Positions 54,337-64,000 of a stretch of DNA of 64,000 nucleotides are shown here, one piece after another. The position numbers and the translations under genes are program-made. The notes under the pieces were generated by a model. It was not told the origin of the DNA. It worked only from the letters and a program-made list of their open reading frames with translations, and searched no databases. The stretch is from Gigaspora rosea. Lineage: Eukaryota; Glomeromycota; Glomeromycetes; Diversisporales; Gigasporaceae. Every line of letters starts with the position of its first letter. Within the stretch, counting starts at the first letter, position 1. The stretch is from positions 13,746 through 77,745 of the forward strand of contig QKWP01002110.1 in the NCBI GenBank assembly GCA_003550325.1, written 5' to 3'.

Positions 54337-55276
54337 AAAAAATAGACCTGTGTTCCGGTAACTGTTTCTTGTTGATCGGTTGGGTACATCACCTGTAGTC
54401 CTTGGTTACCATCTTGAATGGGAGCTTTCGGGCGAAGTTGTGTCTCGTGACACAGACAAATCCAAGGAACCAGAGAAACAGAAACCCATTTGGCAAGTCC
54501 CGAGTAAGGAGGTAGCTCTGATCTTCGACGGTGCTAACCAAAACTGGAATATTGGACCGAAACCGGGGAACCGGACGTTGTCCTTGGGACAAGATTTACC
54601 AACCTGGCCGCCGGAGTCGCACCGGAGGAAAAGGACCCATGTTGAGGAATTGGGACCAAGGGGAGAAAAACCATAATGGCACCTAATGCCGGGTAGATCA
54701 ACCCTTCCGGGCCAACTGGATTGGAAGTCTGGGAAAACGGTGAAGGACCGGTAGGAAAGTGATGGTGGGTACCGGGGTTGGAGCGAACCTTATAAGGGCA
54801 GAAGTAGGTAATGGTAGCGGTTGGGTATCCCCTGACTGCAAGTTGCTTGCCTCGGTGAGTGCGTAAGTTACCGAAGTGTAGGTAATACCTGTGTGGGACA
54901 GGGACTGCTCTACCAAGTTTACCTGCGAGGATAAATTAGTCCTAAGGGGATGTAGGTAGTATCCGGGACTGTCTTCGACTGACTAATGTATTGGAGGGCT
55001 GTACCGGTGATCACAAGTAGGATTGACATGCGAATCTTGGACCAGAGGGTTTAAATAGGCAATCCCCTAGTCGGGTTGTAGGTATGGCAACTAGTGTAGA
55101 ACCTTCGGGCGGACTACTTAAATTAGACAACCAAAAGTTGTACGTGTGGCTAGTTGTACTCTCATTCAATGTAATTCAATTGTGGGTGCGCCCAAAGAGG
55201 CGCCCTTGATCCACAGGCTTGATTAAATAAACTCTCACCCAAAGCGGGAACTTTGACACAAAAAAAAAAAAAATAA
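54252..55276 (+). mobile_element. full-length tRNA-headed SINE-like retroelement, about 1025 bp
   Basis: A 17-bp duplication TAATAAATTATTTTATA flanks it exactly (54235-54251 and 55277-55293), and it ends in poly-A (55259-55273). The first ~85 bases are tRNA-like: GTGGGTGTGGCGACTTAGG, GAAGTTGGTAAG (A-box-like) and GAGTTCAAATCCC (B box). They are followed by ~850 bases of much G+C-richer body. The body has no known protein, and its 98-codon frame (54380-54676) is not conserved in other copies. Pol III transcription from the head and mobilisation by a LINE are inferred. It is far longer than usual SINEs. Other copies: 17097-20945 (-), 21721-22721 (-), 63174-64000 (+). Confidence 0.85.
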
Positions 55277-55910
55277 TAATAAATTATTTTATATGCTAAT
55301 GACCTAAATGAACTTCATAACAAAAATGATTTTGTCATAATTTAATAGTTTGAAGTTATTTAAATTTCAATCAATGATTAAGTTATTTAGTATTTCTAAA
55401 TTGGACCAGACATATAAATTTTTATTGTATTTGGCCCAAGTCTAAAAATACTTAGCCCAATTTAGCTTATTTTGAAACCTATATATATGCATTATTATTA
55501 TATAATTAAAGTTGATTAATTTATATAAAAAATATTAAATATAGATGCAAACTTTATATACATGATAGACCAATAGGTCTTTATTATTTTTTTAACAACT
55601 ACTTTTCAAACAATAAAATTTTGACAAAAATTGATTAGAACTAATTTTAATCCTAACCTATTATGAGATAACTTGTTAGGATTTAATATTGTTAGAAAGT
55701 AGTAATCAGAAAAATAATAGAAACTGTAACCTATTAAATAATTCTTAAATAATCTTGATTATTTCTAAATGATTATAATTATTTGGTTATAAGTTATTTT
55801 TAAAAAATTCAAAATTGAGATAACTGTTAATGAATAGTTATTTTAGAATTATTTGAGATCATTTGAAAAATTTGCAAATGACTAGATCATTTACTATTAC
55901 TATAGCAGCT

Positions 55911-55986
55911 AATATAAAATCTTTAGATAGCTATTTAAATAGATAACCAAAAGTTGCAGATATAGCTAGTTGTATTCTCATTTATA
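55911..55986 (+). mobile_element. SINE fragment, part 2 (between hAT and Harbinger)
   Basis: AATATAAAATCTTTAGATAG..AACCAAAAGTTGCAGATATAG..TTGTATTCTC aligns with the SINE 3' region. Confidence 0.7.
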
Positions 55987-56149
55987 TAAGGGCCGTGACA
56001 GATATTACGTAATATCATAGGAGGGGAGGGGTAAGCCAAAGTCTTACATTACACATATATAATATATATAATTATATATATAATATAATATATTACTAAT
56101 ATATTATAATTTTTAACACTAATTTAACTTATTTAAAATATAATTATAT

Positions 56150-56265
56150 ACTGAAATGATGTATTTTTGATGCTAAAAAAGTTTATTTAGTAGCCAAAGG
56201 TATATTTCATTAGTAAAATTTTGCATAATGCCAAATTTTTATATTTTTATTAATTGATCATCCAT
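56150..56265. repeat. fragment of the 325-bp palindromic family
   Basis: AATGATGTATTTTTGATGC..AAGTTTATTTAG..TTAGTAAAATTTTGCATAATGC matches units of the array at 23930-26100. Confidence 0.7.
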
Positions 56266-56282
56266 CTGTCAACTGGATAATA

Positions 56283-56715
56283 GCGAAATGTGGCGCTCTT
56301 CCATTTAAAATTATTTTTCTTACTAAGTTAACATTACATGTCCACTAATTGAAAGTTGTAGAGCTCGTCGAGACACGTCCAACGGTGGTTAGATCATCCA
56401 AATCAGCCCGGTAGATGGCGAGATATCATCGAAAAACGATTGGCTGACTATATAAAATCTCTGTGTAAACAATGTTTACATAGAGATCTTATATAGTCGG
56501 CCAATCGTCTATAGTGATTTTCATAGGTAATTTGTCATGGGTTTTATATAGTTGGCCAATTATTTTTGATAACATCTTGCCATCCACTAGGCCGATTTGG
56601 ATGATCTAACTACTGTTAGATGCGTCTCGACGAGCTCTACAACTTTCAATTAGTGAACATATATCATTAACTTAGTAAGAAAAAAAAATTTATATGGAAG
56701 AGTGCCACATTTCGC
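56283..56715. repeat. long palindrome, about 215-bp arms
   Basis: GCGAAATGTGGCGCTCTTCC at the left is inverted at the right end. Both arms carry ACTAATTGAAAGTTGTAGAGC..CGTCGAGACRCGTC in opposite directions around a centre near 56490 (TGTTTACATAGAGATC). One side of the centre has an extra ~60-base segment. Near-identical arm sequence occurs at 2480-2550. Confidence 0.85.
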
Positions 56716-56974
56716 CACTCTCCAAAAATTTTTTTAAAATTGACCAATCAGAATCGTCTTACGTGGGAGGGAGGGGGTACCCTTATAGTTAGGGTTGGTA
56801 AAGTTCCTAGGTTCGAACCTAAGAACCTAGTTTTGGAACCTAGTTTTTAAAAACCAGGTTCTAATTTTGAAGCCTAGGTTTTTAGGTTCATAAAGCTTTT
56901 TTAGGTTCAAATAGGTTTTTAGGTTTTTAGGTTCAAATAGGTTTTTAGGTTCATAATAGTTTTAGACCATATAC

Positions 56975-57685
56975 CATATGTTGCAGAAAATAAGCTACCT
57001 CCTAAATAAGCTACCCCCCAGTTTTGATCCAAAAACGTCAAAACGCTTTTGACCCGAAAATAAGCTACCCTTTGTCGCACCAAAAGATAATTACCAAAAT
57101 TTTTAGTTCCGAAAATAAGCTACCCCTACGATCGATGAACATTGCTACATAGTAAAGTCTAAATTTTACTAAGCAAATCGATTAAAGTCGCATAAGAAAT
57201 CTTGTTCAGCAGATCAAAATACGCGTACCCTGAAATTTTCATATAAATTGGAGAACTTTTTATTATTTGTCTTTTAATTTTTACGTTCAATAGTTTTTTT
57301 TTTTACAAAAAAAACCGTTGAACGTAAAAATTAAAAGTCAAATAATAAAAAGTTCTCCGATTTATATGAAATTTTTAGGGTACGCGTATTTTGATCAGCT
57401 AAACAAGATTTCTTATGCGACTTTAATCGATTTGCTTAGTAAATTTTAGACCTTACTATGTAGCAACGTTCATCGATCGCTTTATAAGTTACCCCCGATT
57501 TTTTTTTGCATATTTATTTATTGTTTATAACATATTTATTTATCGTCTACAGCATATTTATTTATTGTCTACAGCATATTTATTTCTTTAAATTACTTAA
57601 AATAGTAAATAACCCGAAAATAAGCTACCCATGGTTTTTTTTTGTTAAAAATCGGCAAAAAAAGTAGCTTATTTTCGGCAGTATA
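56975..57685. repeat. element with repeated GAAAATAAGCTACC motif
   Basis: The motif or a shortened form occurs near 56985, 57003, 57056, 57112, 57610 and, inverted, 57662. TTGCAGAAAATAAGCTAC at the left and TGCCGAAAATAAGCTAC read from the right end would be inverted termini. Encloses the palindrome 57128-57475. Similar phrases occur at 52.9-53.1 kb. Confidence 0.55.
57128..57475. repeat. long palindrome, about 170-bp arms (second family)
   Basis: Arms start CGATGAACATTGCTACATAG and contain TAAAAATTAAAAGTCAAATA with its complement. The centre is near 57302 at GTTTTTTTTTTTACAAAAAA. It is homologous to the palindrome inside the MITE at 25081-25677. Confidence 0.88.
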
Positions 57686-57986
57686 CAGTATATAGTGTAT
57701 ATGTTTACTATATTTATATACTATTTTTTTTATATTGTATGTACGTAATTACTCGCATACTTTTACATTGCTCTTGCATATTCATGTAAGTATGTACTGT
57801 TAATCTGAACCAGGTTCTAGAACTTAACCTAAACCAAACCAGGTTTGGAACCTAAGTTATAAAAACCAAGTTCTTAGGTCCATAAAATAGAACCTAAAGG
57901 TTTTAGAACCAAAACCGAACCTAAACCAACCTAACCATCCCTACTCATAGTAAATGGATATTACGTAATATCTGTTATAGCCCTAA

Positions 57987-58085
57987 CAAATATCAAAGTA
58001 CTCATAAGCAGCCTTTTTGATCTAATACTTGAATAAAAAAACCAAATCTCAAAATAGAAACTTTAATACAAAAAATATATAATCT
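57987..58085 (+). mobile_element. SINE fragment, part 3 (right of the Harbinger)
   Basis: GCCTTTTTGATCTAATACTTG..AAATAGAAACTTTAATACAAAAA aligns with GCGCCCTTGATCCACAGGC..GGGAACTTTGACACAAAAA at the SINE 3' end. Confidence 0.65.
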
Positions 58086-58479
58086 GCTTAAAAAAAAGAA
58101 TCTTTAATTCAAATTAAAAAGAATATCACAAATTTATAAAATTACAAAAGAATAGAATCCAAATAACAAGAAAAATAATACTAAATTTTTATTACAACTA
58201 AGCAGAATGTAGTTAAAGTTGTTATTTTAGATAATATAGTTACAAAGCAACAAAATTTGATACAAGAGTGCATACTTTAGGATATTCTATACTACTTCTC
58301 TTTTAAAGAAATTATAAATGCTTTCAAAAAGTTTAGCAAAGTAAAATTCAAGTAATAAAATGCAAATCAAAAAAAAACAAAATAACTACAATATATTACA
58401 CTTAAAAACTATATTTGTTCTATTTTTAAAATTTAAAAATTTGAAGCTTTAATTTATTTTAAAAAGTTAATTTTTAATG
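58086..58479. other. A+T-rich DNA, nothing recognised
   Basis: A-rich, without paired ends or a coding frame. Confidence 0.5.
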
Positions 58480-58725
58480 TTTTTAAATAGGGATGTTAAA
58501 TAGTTCAGGTGAACCGGGTTCAAACCCGGTTCAAACTAGTTTTTTTAGTAGTTCATTTAGAGAAAAATTAACTAGTAGTTTCTGAACTAGTTTTATAACC
58601 TTAGTTCATAATTTGGTTTATAAATCTAGATTATAAACTTAATTTATATAACTAGTTTAGAAACCTAGTTTATGAACTAGTAGTTCAACCTATTTAAAAT
58701 AACCTGTGTAATTCTAATTTATCTA

Positions 58726-59122
58726 CGGTGGATTTCATCTAAAGCCAACATATTTTATATATAGGTGCCAATTTTTTAGCTGCAGTGTAACCTAATTATC
58801 CAATAAAAATGCAGAAAAACTTAATACAATTTTAAATTTAATTAATAACATTTAAATTTTTGTTAATAAATTAAATTTTGTTATGTTTTTTTATATATAA
58901 ATGCCAAAATTTTTGAATCATATATAAATCATATATAAATTTAAATTAATATAATGATTTAAAAATAAAAGATATTTAAAAAATTTATTGATAATTTAAT
59001 AATTTAAACAATAAGCTATTAAATTATTAAAAAATTTTTTAAATATCTTTTTTTTTTAAAGAGTTATAACAATTTAAAAATTTTTATAATTAAAAGGTGA
59101 TGGCTTTAGGTGAATTCCACTA
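58726..59122. mobile_element. TA-flanked MITE, 397 bp
   Basis: Ends CGGTGGATTTCATCTAAAGC and TAGTGGAATTCACCTAAAGC (minus strand) with TA on both sides. Interior A+T-rich with inverted TTTAAATTT words. Confidence 0.65.
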
Positions 59123-59686
59123 TATGTACAGTATTTATGTACATATGTACACACAATAGATTACATAAATAATCATTTTTAAAGAACAATTGTTTTTAAT
59201 ATCTCTCATTTTTTCTATGTATATCGATAACATGAAAATTATGCAGATTTCCTGTTTTTACAAGTAAATGTTTGCTAATATCAAATTTTGACTTAAATTT
59301 TTATTAATTAATTTTAATAAGATAATATAATATAATTTTGATTTACATAATTGACAGCTACCCCAGCATATTCATCTTTTCGATCTGTTGACTTTTCGTC
59401 AACTTGAAAAGTTAAAGGGTGATCTAAACTATCTTTATTTAAATAACTATATTATTATAATTATTCGAATAAATATAGTTATTAAATAACTATATTTATT
59501 CAAATAAGTATATTTATTCAAATAATATTAGTTATTCTGTGAATATTTGAAAAAACATTTGTAAATCTAAATTATTTGAATATTACTGTAATCAAATAGA
59601 AAATTAGTAAGCTCTACATATAATAGGTTAATATTATATCGATATGTATTTTTAATCATAGTTTTTTTATATTTAAAATTAAATAA

Positions 59687-59831
59687 GGGGAGTGACAAAA
59701 ATCAGATGATTTTCTAGAGTGAGGGGAGTAAAAAAAGTTGAAATTATATATAAGAACCTGACTATATATATTAAAAATAGGAGGGGGTAGGGCTCTGATA
59801 AAAAATAATCAGATGATTAATGATACGGCTC
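59687..59831. mobile_element. Harbinger-like MITE, 145 bp
   Basis: Left end GGGGAGTGACAAAAATCAGA and right end (minus strand) GAGCCGTATCATTAATCATC share the CAGATGATT segment inside, and TAA flanks at 59684-59686 and 59832-59834. A diverged relative of 10484-10640. Confidence 0.65.
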
Positions 59832-60210
59832 TAAACTTAGTTCATAAACTCAAGTTTGAACTTAAAGCTAAACCAAAGTTTATGCTTTGAGTTTATGAAC
59901 TCAAGCTCAAACTCAAATTTAATCTTTAAAGTTTGACTAAAGTTCATAAACTTCAGTTAGTTCGTTTTTTCTTTGAACTTCTTGGGACTGAACCAGAACC
60001 GGAATGAGCAAACTATTTAACATCTCTATTTTTAAAGTTGCTTAAATTTGATTGGAAATTTTCTAAATTTTAATTGTAAAAAATTTTTTTAAAAATTTAT
60101 TATATAAAATTAAACTAATTTGTTTGATTTATTGTTTTAATATATTCTATTTTTAACTTTTTCATATAAAAATACTATATTTTTAAAACTATATATTTTA
60201 AGAATTTAAG

Positions 60211-60667
60211 CTTTTTGTGCATCTGCACTATAGTGCACCCTAATTTTAACCAATAAAAATAACAATATTTTGTGCTATTATACCAAATTTTGTAAAAAAA
60301 TCAAAAAATTAATTAATTGAATTTTTGTATTACATAGTAAAAAGTTTAAAAATTATAATTTTAATACTACTATAATATAATTTAATTTGCTAAGCAAGTT
60401 TACTTCAGTAGCAAAAGACAGTTTATAGTAAAAAAAATATGCTAACATTAAATTATTAAATTTTAAAAAAAATTTTTATCTATAGTATAACTTTTTTTTT
60501 TTTTTTACTAAGATAACCTATTTTTGTTTTCTAAATAAAATTGTTTTTTAGACAATTTTATATATATTATTGCTCTTAAATTAATAAAAAAGTTATTATA
60601 TAAGTACTTAATTGAATTTTAAAAAAAATTCAAGAGAGTGCACTATAGTGCAAATGCACAAAAAAGG
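60211..60667. mobile_element. MITE with TGCACTATAGTGCA termini
   Basis: Ends CTTTTTGTGCATCTGCACTA and CCTTTTTTGTGCATTTGCAC (minus strand), each containing the self-complementary TGCACTATAGTGCA. The target duplication is unclear. Confidence 0.65.
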
Positions 60668-62394
60668 TTTTCTATATTTTAAATAGTTAATATAATTTGT
60701 TAAAAAACAAAGCTACTAAATTGTTAGTAAATTAATTTAGCTACAAAATAGTAGCTTTTTTTTTAATATTCTGTTTAGATAAAAAATTATTAATTTTTAA
60801 AATTTGTATAGTCTTTAAGTATTATGTACTATATAATTAGAATTACTTATTACAATAAAAAAAAAACTTTAAAAGATTGTTGAAGGACTCTAAACATTTA
60901 GTATAGAGATCATATATTACATTTTAGCAAAAACCCTGAAATTTAAGAAGCAAAAAAACAGTTTTGGCAAATATCTTAATATTCAGTGGTCCAATTTGAA
61001 TGAACTTTTTTTTAAATAAAGCTCTTAGTGAGGCACATCTAATAAAAAAAAGTCTATTCAATTCTAATTACTAGATTAGAAGTTATATATGGCAGAGATT
61101 TTTTACAATTAAAAATAAAAACAATAAAACTTCAAAAACAATAAAAAAAATAGTTAATAAAGCTTTTGAAAAAAAGCTACTATTATACCCAAACTGATTT
61201 TAATAAAATAACAGATATTAAGCTATATTTATATACCAAAAAAGTAGTTAATACATTTGCAAAAAATTTTTAAATTTAGTGAACTTTCTAATATTTACTT
61301 TGCAAAACTTCTACTATTTCCTTTAAACTACAATGAACATACCAAACTTGAAGATATACTTTTTAATCAAATATTAATTAGCACTTCTTTATCTAGCTAA
61401 ATACAAAAAGAAGTGCACCAACTATTATGAGTTAACAAGATTTCTAATATATACTTCAATCTATTATTTTTTAAAAAACTATTTTTTTTAATATACCAGA
61501 AGCTTAATCACAAAGTCAAAAAAATTTTTTTATACAATTTTGCTATATTTACAATCCTATATTTAGAAATAGATACTAAATTTAGATAATATTATATATT
61601 TAAGCTCCTATCTAATAACTATTTAAATATTTAAAATATTTATTTTTTGAGATATAAACAAGATCAAAATAGTTATCTAGTTTCTTTTCTGATTACTAGT
61701 AACCAGAAAGCCAAAAAATTTCTAAAACAAATTGTACTATACTACAAAATCATTTTCTTTTTTCTAAATACATAATGCAAACCAATTCTACTAATAAATC
61801 TAACTTTTCTAAAATATATCAAATTATAGAAAAATTTAATTTTTTTTTAATTCAAATATCCAAACAACTAGTAAAAACTGCTATAGTACAATTTTTAAAA
61901 AAAAATATATTCAAATTTCTATTGATTTTTTTAAAGAAAATATAGAAATATATTTTAACCAACTCTATCTCTATTCTATTTGCCAGATAATTTAGCTAAT
62001 TTTAAAACTTTTTTCAAATCTTGATATCAAATTATTCTTACCAATTATATTTTAACAAAATATAACTTTTATAATAAAAACTTTTTGATAGTATTTTAAA
62101 ATTAATAGCATTTTTAATTTTTTATTAGAATTATCTTTTAGTACAATCATCTAAAAAACCAATAACTCAGATAGCAATTCAACAAACAATTACTTTACAT
62201 TATTACTAGTAAATATAGTACTAATAGATACAAGTTAATTCAACCAATAACTACTATTGAAATCTTTAATTAATAGCCTTATTTAATAAACAAACCATAC
62301 AAATATACAATTTAATAACTAATCTGCTTTTTTTTTATATATACTTACAATGTTTAAACCTTAATCAAAACCTTAAAATACAAATCTAAAAACT
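60668..62394. other. A+T-rich, G-poor DNA, possibly decayed element
   Basis: No frame longer than ~60 codons. A diverged piece of the palindrome-family block (CAGTGGTCCAATTTGAATGA) lies at 60976-61060. From 61200 the + strand is rich in A, T and C and poor in G, as if one strand had decayed from coding sequence, but I recognise no product. Confidence 0.45.
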
Positions 62395-62402
62395 ATTTTG
62401 GC

Positions 62403-62850
62403 AGGACCCCGAAATATACATAGATAGGTCAGGTATGAGTTTGCTTATTTTTGAGGTTCTTTATATAGGTTTTTCTATTTATAGGGGTCGTTTAAAGTGT
62501 TGTGCAATCACGTGATATAAGGCCAATCAAATTGTTTGTTTTGATCGACACGAATCAGTCTGACGAAGAAAAAAAGAAGAAAAAAAGCGAGAAAACAAAG
62601 AATACAAGAAAACTAATGCCTAAACCTATATTGATGCACTAATAAAAAAAGTCGGAAAGGTGATTTTACTTATAAAACATGCCCTAACCCTAACCCCGAA
62701 CTAACCATTACCCTAACTTTAACTAAATAGTCAAAAACATATGATGCACAACACTTTAAACGTTCTTATTTATAAGTTTTTTCTGCAAATCTTTCTTTTT
62801 TTAGTAATTCTATAATTAACCTGACCTATGTATGTATATTTCAGGGTCCT
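62403..62850. mobile_element. inverted-repeat element with 8-bp duplication, 448 bp
   Basis: Ends AGGACCCCGAAATATACATA and AGGACCCTGAAATATACATA (minus strand), both continuing to ATAGGTCAGG. Flanks are ATTTTGGC (62395-62402) and ATTTTGCC (62851-62858), 7 of 8. Hosts the MITE 62489-62762. Confidence 0.72.
62489..62762. mobile_element. MITE with internal CCCTAACCCTAACCCC
   Basis: Perfect 18-bp inverted ends CGTTTAAAGTGTTGTGCA. Inside it has ATCACGTGATATAAGGCCAA, shared inverted with 2987-3252, an AAGAAAAAAAGAAGAAA block and telomere-like CCCTAACCCTAACCCC. It is nested in 62403-62850. Confidence 0.8.
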
Positions 62851-62858
62851 ATTTTGCC

Positions 62859-63173
62859 TTATAAACAACTTTAAAATTGTTAGTTTAATACAAAATAAAT
62901 TGTTCTAAGAGACCTCAAACTTAATGAAACCTTATATAGTTATTTTTCTTTATAGTTACTCTTCTATAGTTACAAAATTAATATTTTTACTAACCTTTTT
63001 TTCGTAATTTTCATATATTGTTTTTTTTAATTCTTCAAATTCTTTGTTATTCAGTAAAATATTTATAATTGCCAAATTTATTAAATTCAGTTTTTTTTAA
63101 TTTGGTTGGTTAGATAAGTTCTAATTTTAGTTTATTAATTTGTTTTTGAACTGACCAAATTAAAAAAACTAAA
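62859..63173. other. A+T-rich DNA, nothing recognised
   Basis: Host DNA between two elements, no frame and no termini. Confidence 0.5.
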
Positions 63174-64000
63174 CTAGAGTGTGGCAACTTAGGAAAGTTG
63201 TTAAGTTGGCACCCCCCAAGCGACAGGTCTAAAGTTCAAATCCTGGTTTAGAAAAATAGGCCTGTGTACTGGTAACATTTATTCAACGATCGGTTGGGTA
63301 CATTACCTGTAGTCCTTGGTTACTATCTTGAATAGGAGCTCTCGGGCGAAGTTGTGTTTTGTGATACAGACAAATCCAAGGAACCAGAATAATTGAAACC
63401 AGTTTGGCAAGACCCGAGTAAGGAGGTAGTGAAGATCTTCGATAATACTACAGATACCAGAATTTGAGACCAAAGAACTGGATGAATACTCCAGGGCAAG
63501 TAGGACACCAACCTGATCGCCAGAGACGTACCGGAGAAAAAGGTCCTATGCTACGGAATTAGGACCAAGAGAAGTTAAACAAAAAAGGCACCTAAAGCCG
63601 AGATACAACGACCCATCTGGGCTAACTGGTTTGGTAGTTTGGGAGAGATCGGTTATAGGACTGTTAATGTAGATATCAGGATCGGAATGAACCTTGCAAG
63701 GGCAAGGATACTGTGCAGTTCAATGGTTAGCCCTGACTGCTAGTGGTGGCCTCGGCCATTGCGAAGGTATTCAAAGCCTAATCTAGAAATATGTAGGACG
63801 TAAAAAGATTAGGGGTATGTACTACACCCTCCTTAGGGTAATTCGGCAGTTGGAATGCTACTAGATTACCTATAGAATTAGAGTGCAAGTAGTATGGCAA
63901 ATGTCGATCTAGGTGGTTTTCAATTGAAGCAGCACGAGGTTATGTGTAGATGTGATTGTGGTGGGTAATACAGGACGAGGGACACCAGAGAGTTTAAATG
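63174..64000 (+). mobile_element. tRNA-headed SINE-like copy, cut by the window end
   Basis: It starts AGAGTGTGGCAACTTAGGAAA with B-box AAGTTCAAATCCTGG, then follows the copy at 54252 for ~500 bases (TCGGTTGGGTACATTACCTG, GGGCGAAGTTGTG, GGAGGTAGTGAAGATCTTCG). It diverges in the 3' half (GGTAATTCGGCAGTTGG, GGCAAATGTCGATCTAGG). The tail lies outside the window. Confidence 0.75.

Larger units (their letters stand above)
53869..55902. mobile_element. hAT-type element, non-autonomous, hosting a full SINE
   Basis: Ends TAGTAATGGTAAATAATC and TAGTAATAGTAAATGATC (minus strand). A perfect 8-bp duplication TAGCAGCT lies at 53861-53868 and 55903-55910. Subterminal AAATAATCC/AAATGATC words repeat. Its own length is about 1 kb once the SINE and its duplication are subtracted. 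No transposase. Confidence 0.88.
56790..57943. mobile_element. hAT-type element with AGGTTC subterminal words, 1154 bp
   Basis: Ends TAGGGTTGGTAAAG and TAGGGATGGTTAGG (minus strand), flanked by CTTATAGT (56782-56789) and CTCATAGT (57944-57951), 7 of 8. The ends are packed with AGGTTC, GAACCT and TTTTTAGG words. The middle holds the GAAAATAAGCTACC element and a palindrome. No transposase. Confidence 0.78.
55990..57983. mobile_element. PIF/Harbinger-type element with nested hAT and palindromes
   Basis: Ends GGGCCGTGACAGATATTACG and GGGCTATAACAGATATTACG (minus strand), with TAA at 55987-55989 and 57984-57986. It is the same family as 10484-10640. Excising it makes the SINE fragment continuous (TTTATATAA then CAAATATCAAAG). 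It contains a fragment of the 325-bp palindrome family (56150-56265), the palindrome 56283-56715 and the hAT 56790-57943. No Harbinger transposase. Confidence 0.82.
58488..60028. mobile_element. hAT-type element with GTTCATAAACT words, 1541 bp
   Basis: Ends TAGGGATGTTAAATAGTT and TAGAGATGTTAAATAGTT (minus strand). A perfect 8-bp duplication TTTTTAAA lies at 58480-58487 and 60029-60036. The ends carry repeated AACTAGTTT, TTGAACT and GTTCATAA words. It hosts the MITEs 58726-59122 and 59687-59831. No transposase. Confidence 0.88.

Noticed and set aside
54380-54676. 98-codon open frame in the SINE-like element
   Set aside because: The equivalent region of the other copies is interrupted, and the product shows no recognisable domain.
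61200-62390. Decayed protein-coding region
   Set aside because: Strand asymmetry is suggestive, but no frame of useful length or known motif could be read.

Overview
The window looks like nuclear DNA of a fungus, most likely an arbuscular mycorrhizal fungus of the Rhizophagus type. This is inference. It rests on extreme A+T richness, a Grr1/AMN1-like F-box leucine-rich-repeat gene, short spliceosomal introns (72 and 78 nt) with GT..AG ends, hAT transposons with BED/DUF659/hATC transposases, and an EEP/RT/RNase H LINE. There are no bacterial-style operons, rRNA genes or CRISPR arrays. Only two genes are convincing: a small secreted lysine-rich protein at 28.96-29.53 kb (+) and an F-box/LRR protein at 42.6-44.7 kb (-).

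Layout. 1-26.4 kb is a dense field of transposons inserted into one another. It holds a three-copy 270-bp tandem repeat, hAT-type and pogo-like MITEs, long palindromes, a 5'-truncated 5.1-kb LINE with a perfect 16-bp target duplication (3.8-8.9 kb), and a PIF/Harbinger-type element (10.84-13.67 kb) carrying ten ~125-bp units built like exon plus intron. A 10-kb nest follows (16.3-26.4 kb): an outer hAT-like element made of palindromic tandem units has been invaded by a palindromic element, tRNA-headed retroelements, an intact-ended hAT with a broken transposase, a second LINE and a TA-flanked MITE. 26.4-52.1 kb is the gene compartment: very A+T-rich, full of micro- and minisatellites, apparently free of recognisable transposons, with the two genes and a 203-base assembly gap inside a poly-T run. 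52.1-64 kb is again nested transposons (mariner-like, hAT, Harbinger, tRNA-headed SINEs, palindromes).

Most element boundaries were set from paired terminal inverted repeats plus target-site duplications read by eye. Several are perfect 8-bp (hAT), 3-bp TAA/TTA (Harbinger), TA (mariner/pogo) or 15-17-bp (LINE/SINE) duplications. They allow relative ages to be ordered: a SINE fragment was hit by a hAT and by a Harbinger element, the hAT was hit by a full SINE, and the Harbinger element was hit by another hAT.

The most unusual signals are the exon-intron-like repeat array at 11.1-12.35 kb, a superfamily of long palindromes that share one degenerate block of sequence across the window, and unusually long (about 1-1.3 kb) tRNA-headed SINE-like elements. 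No coherent new multi-gene system was found. All element classes are assigned from termini and duplications, without database searches.
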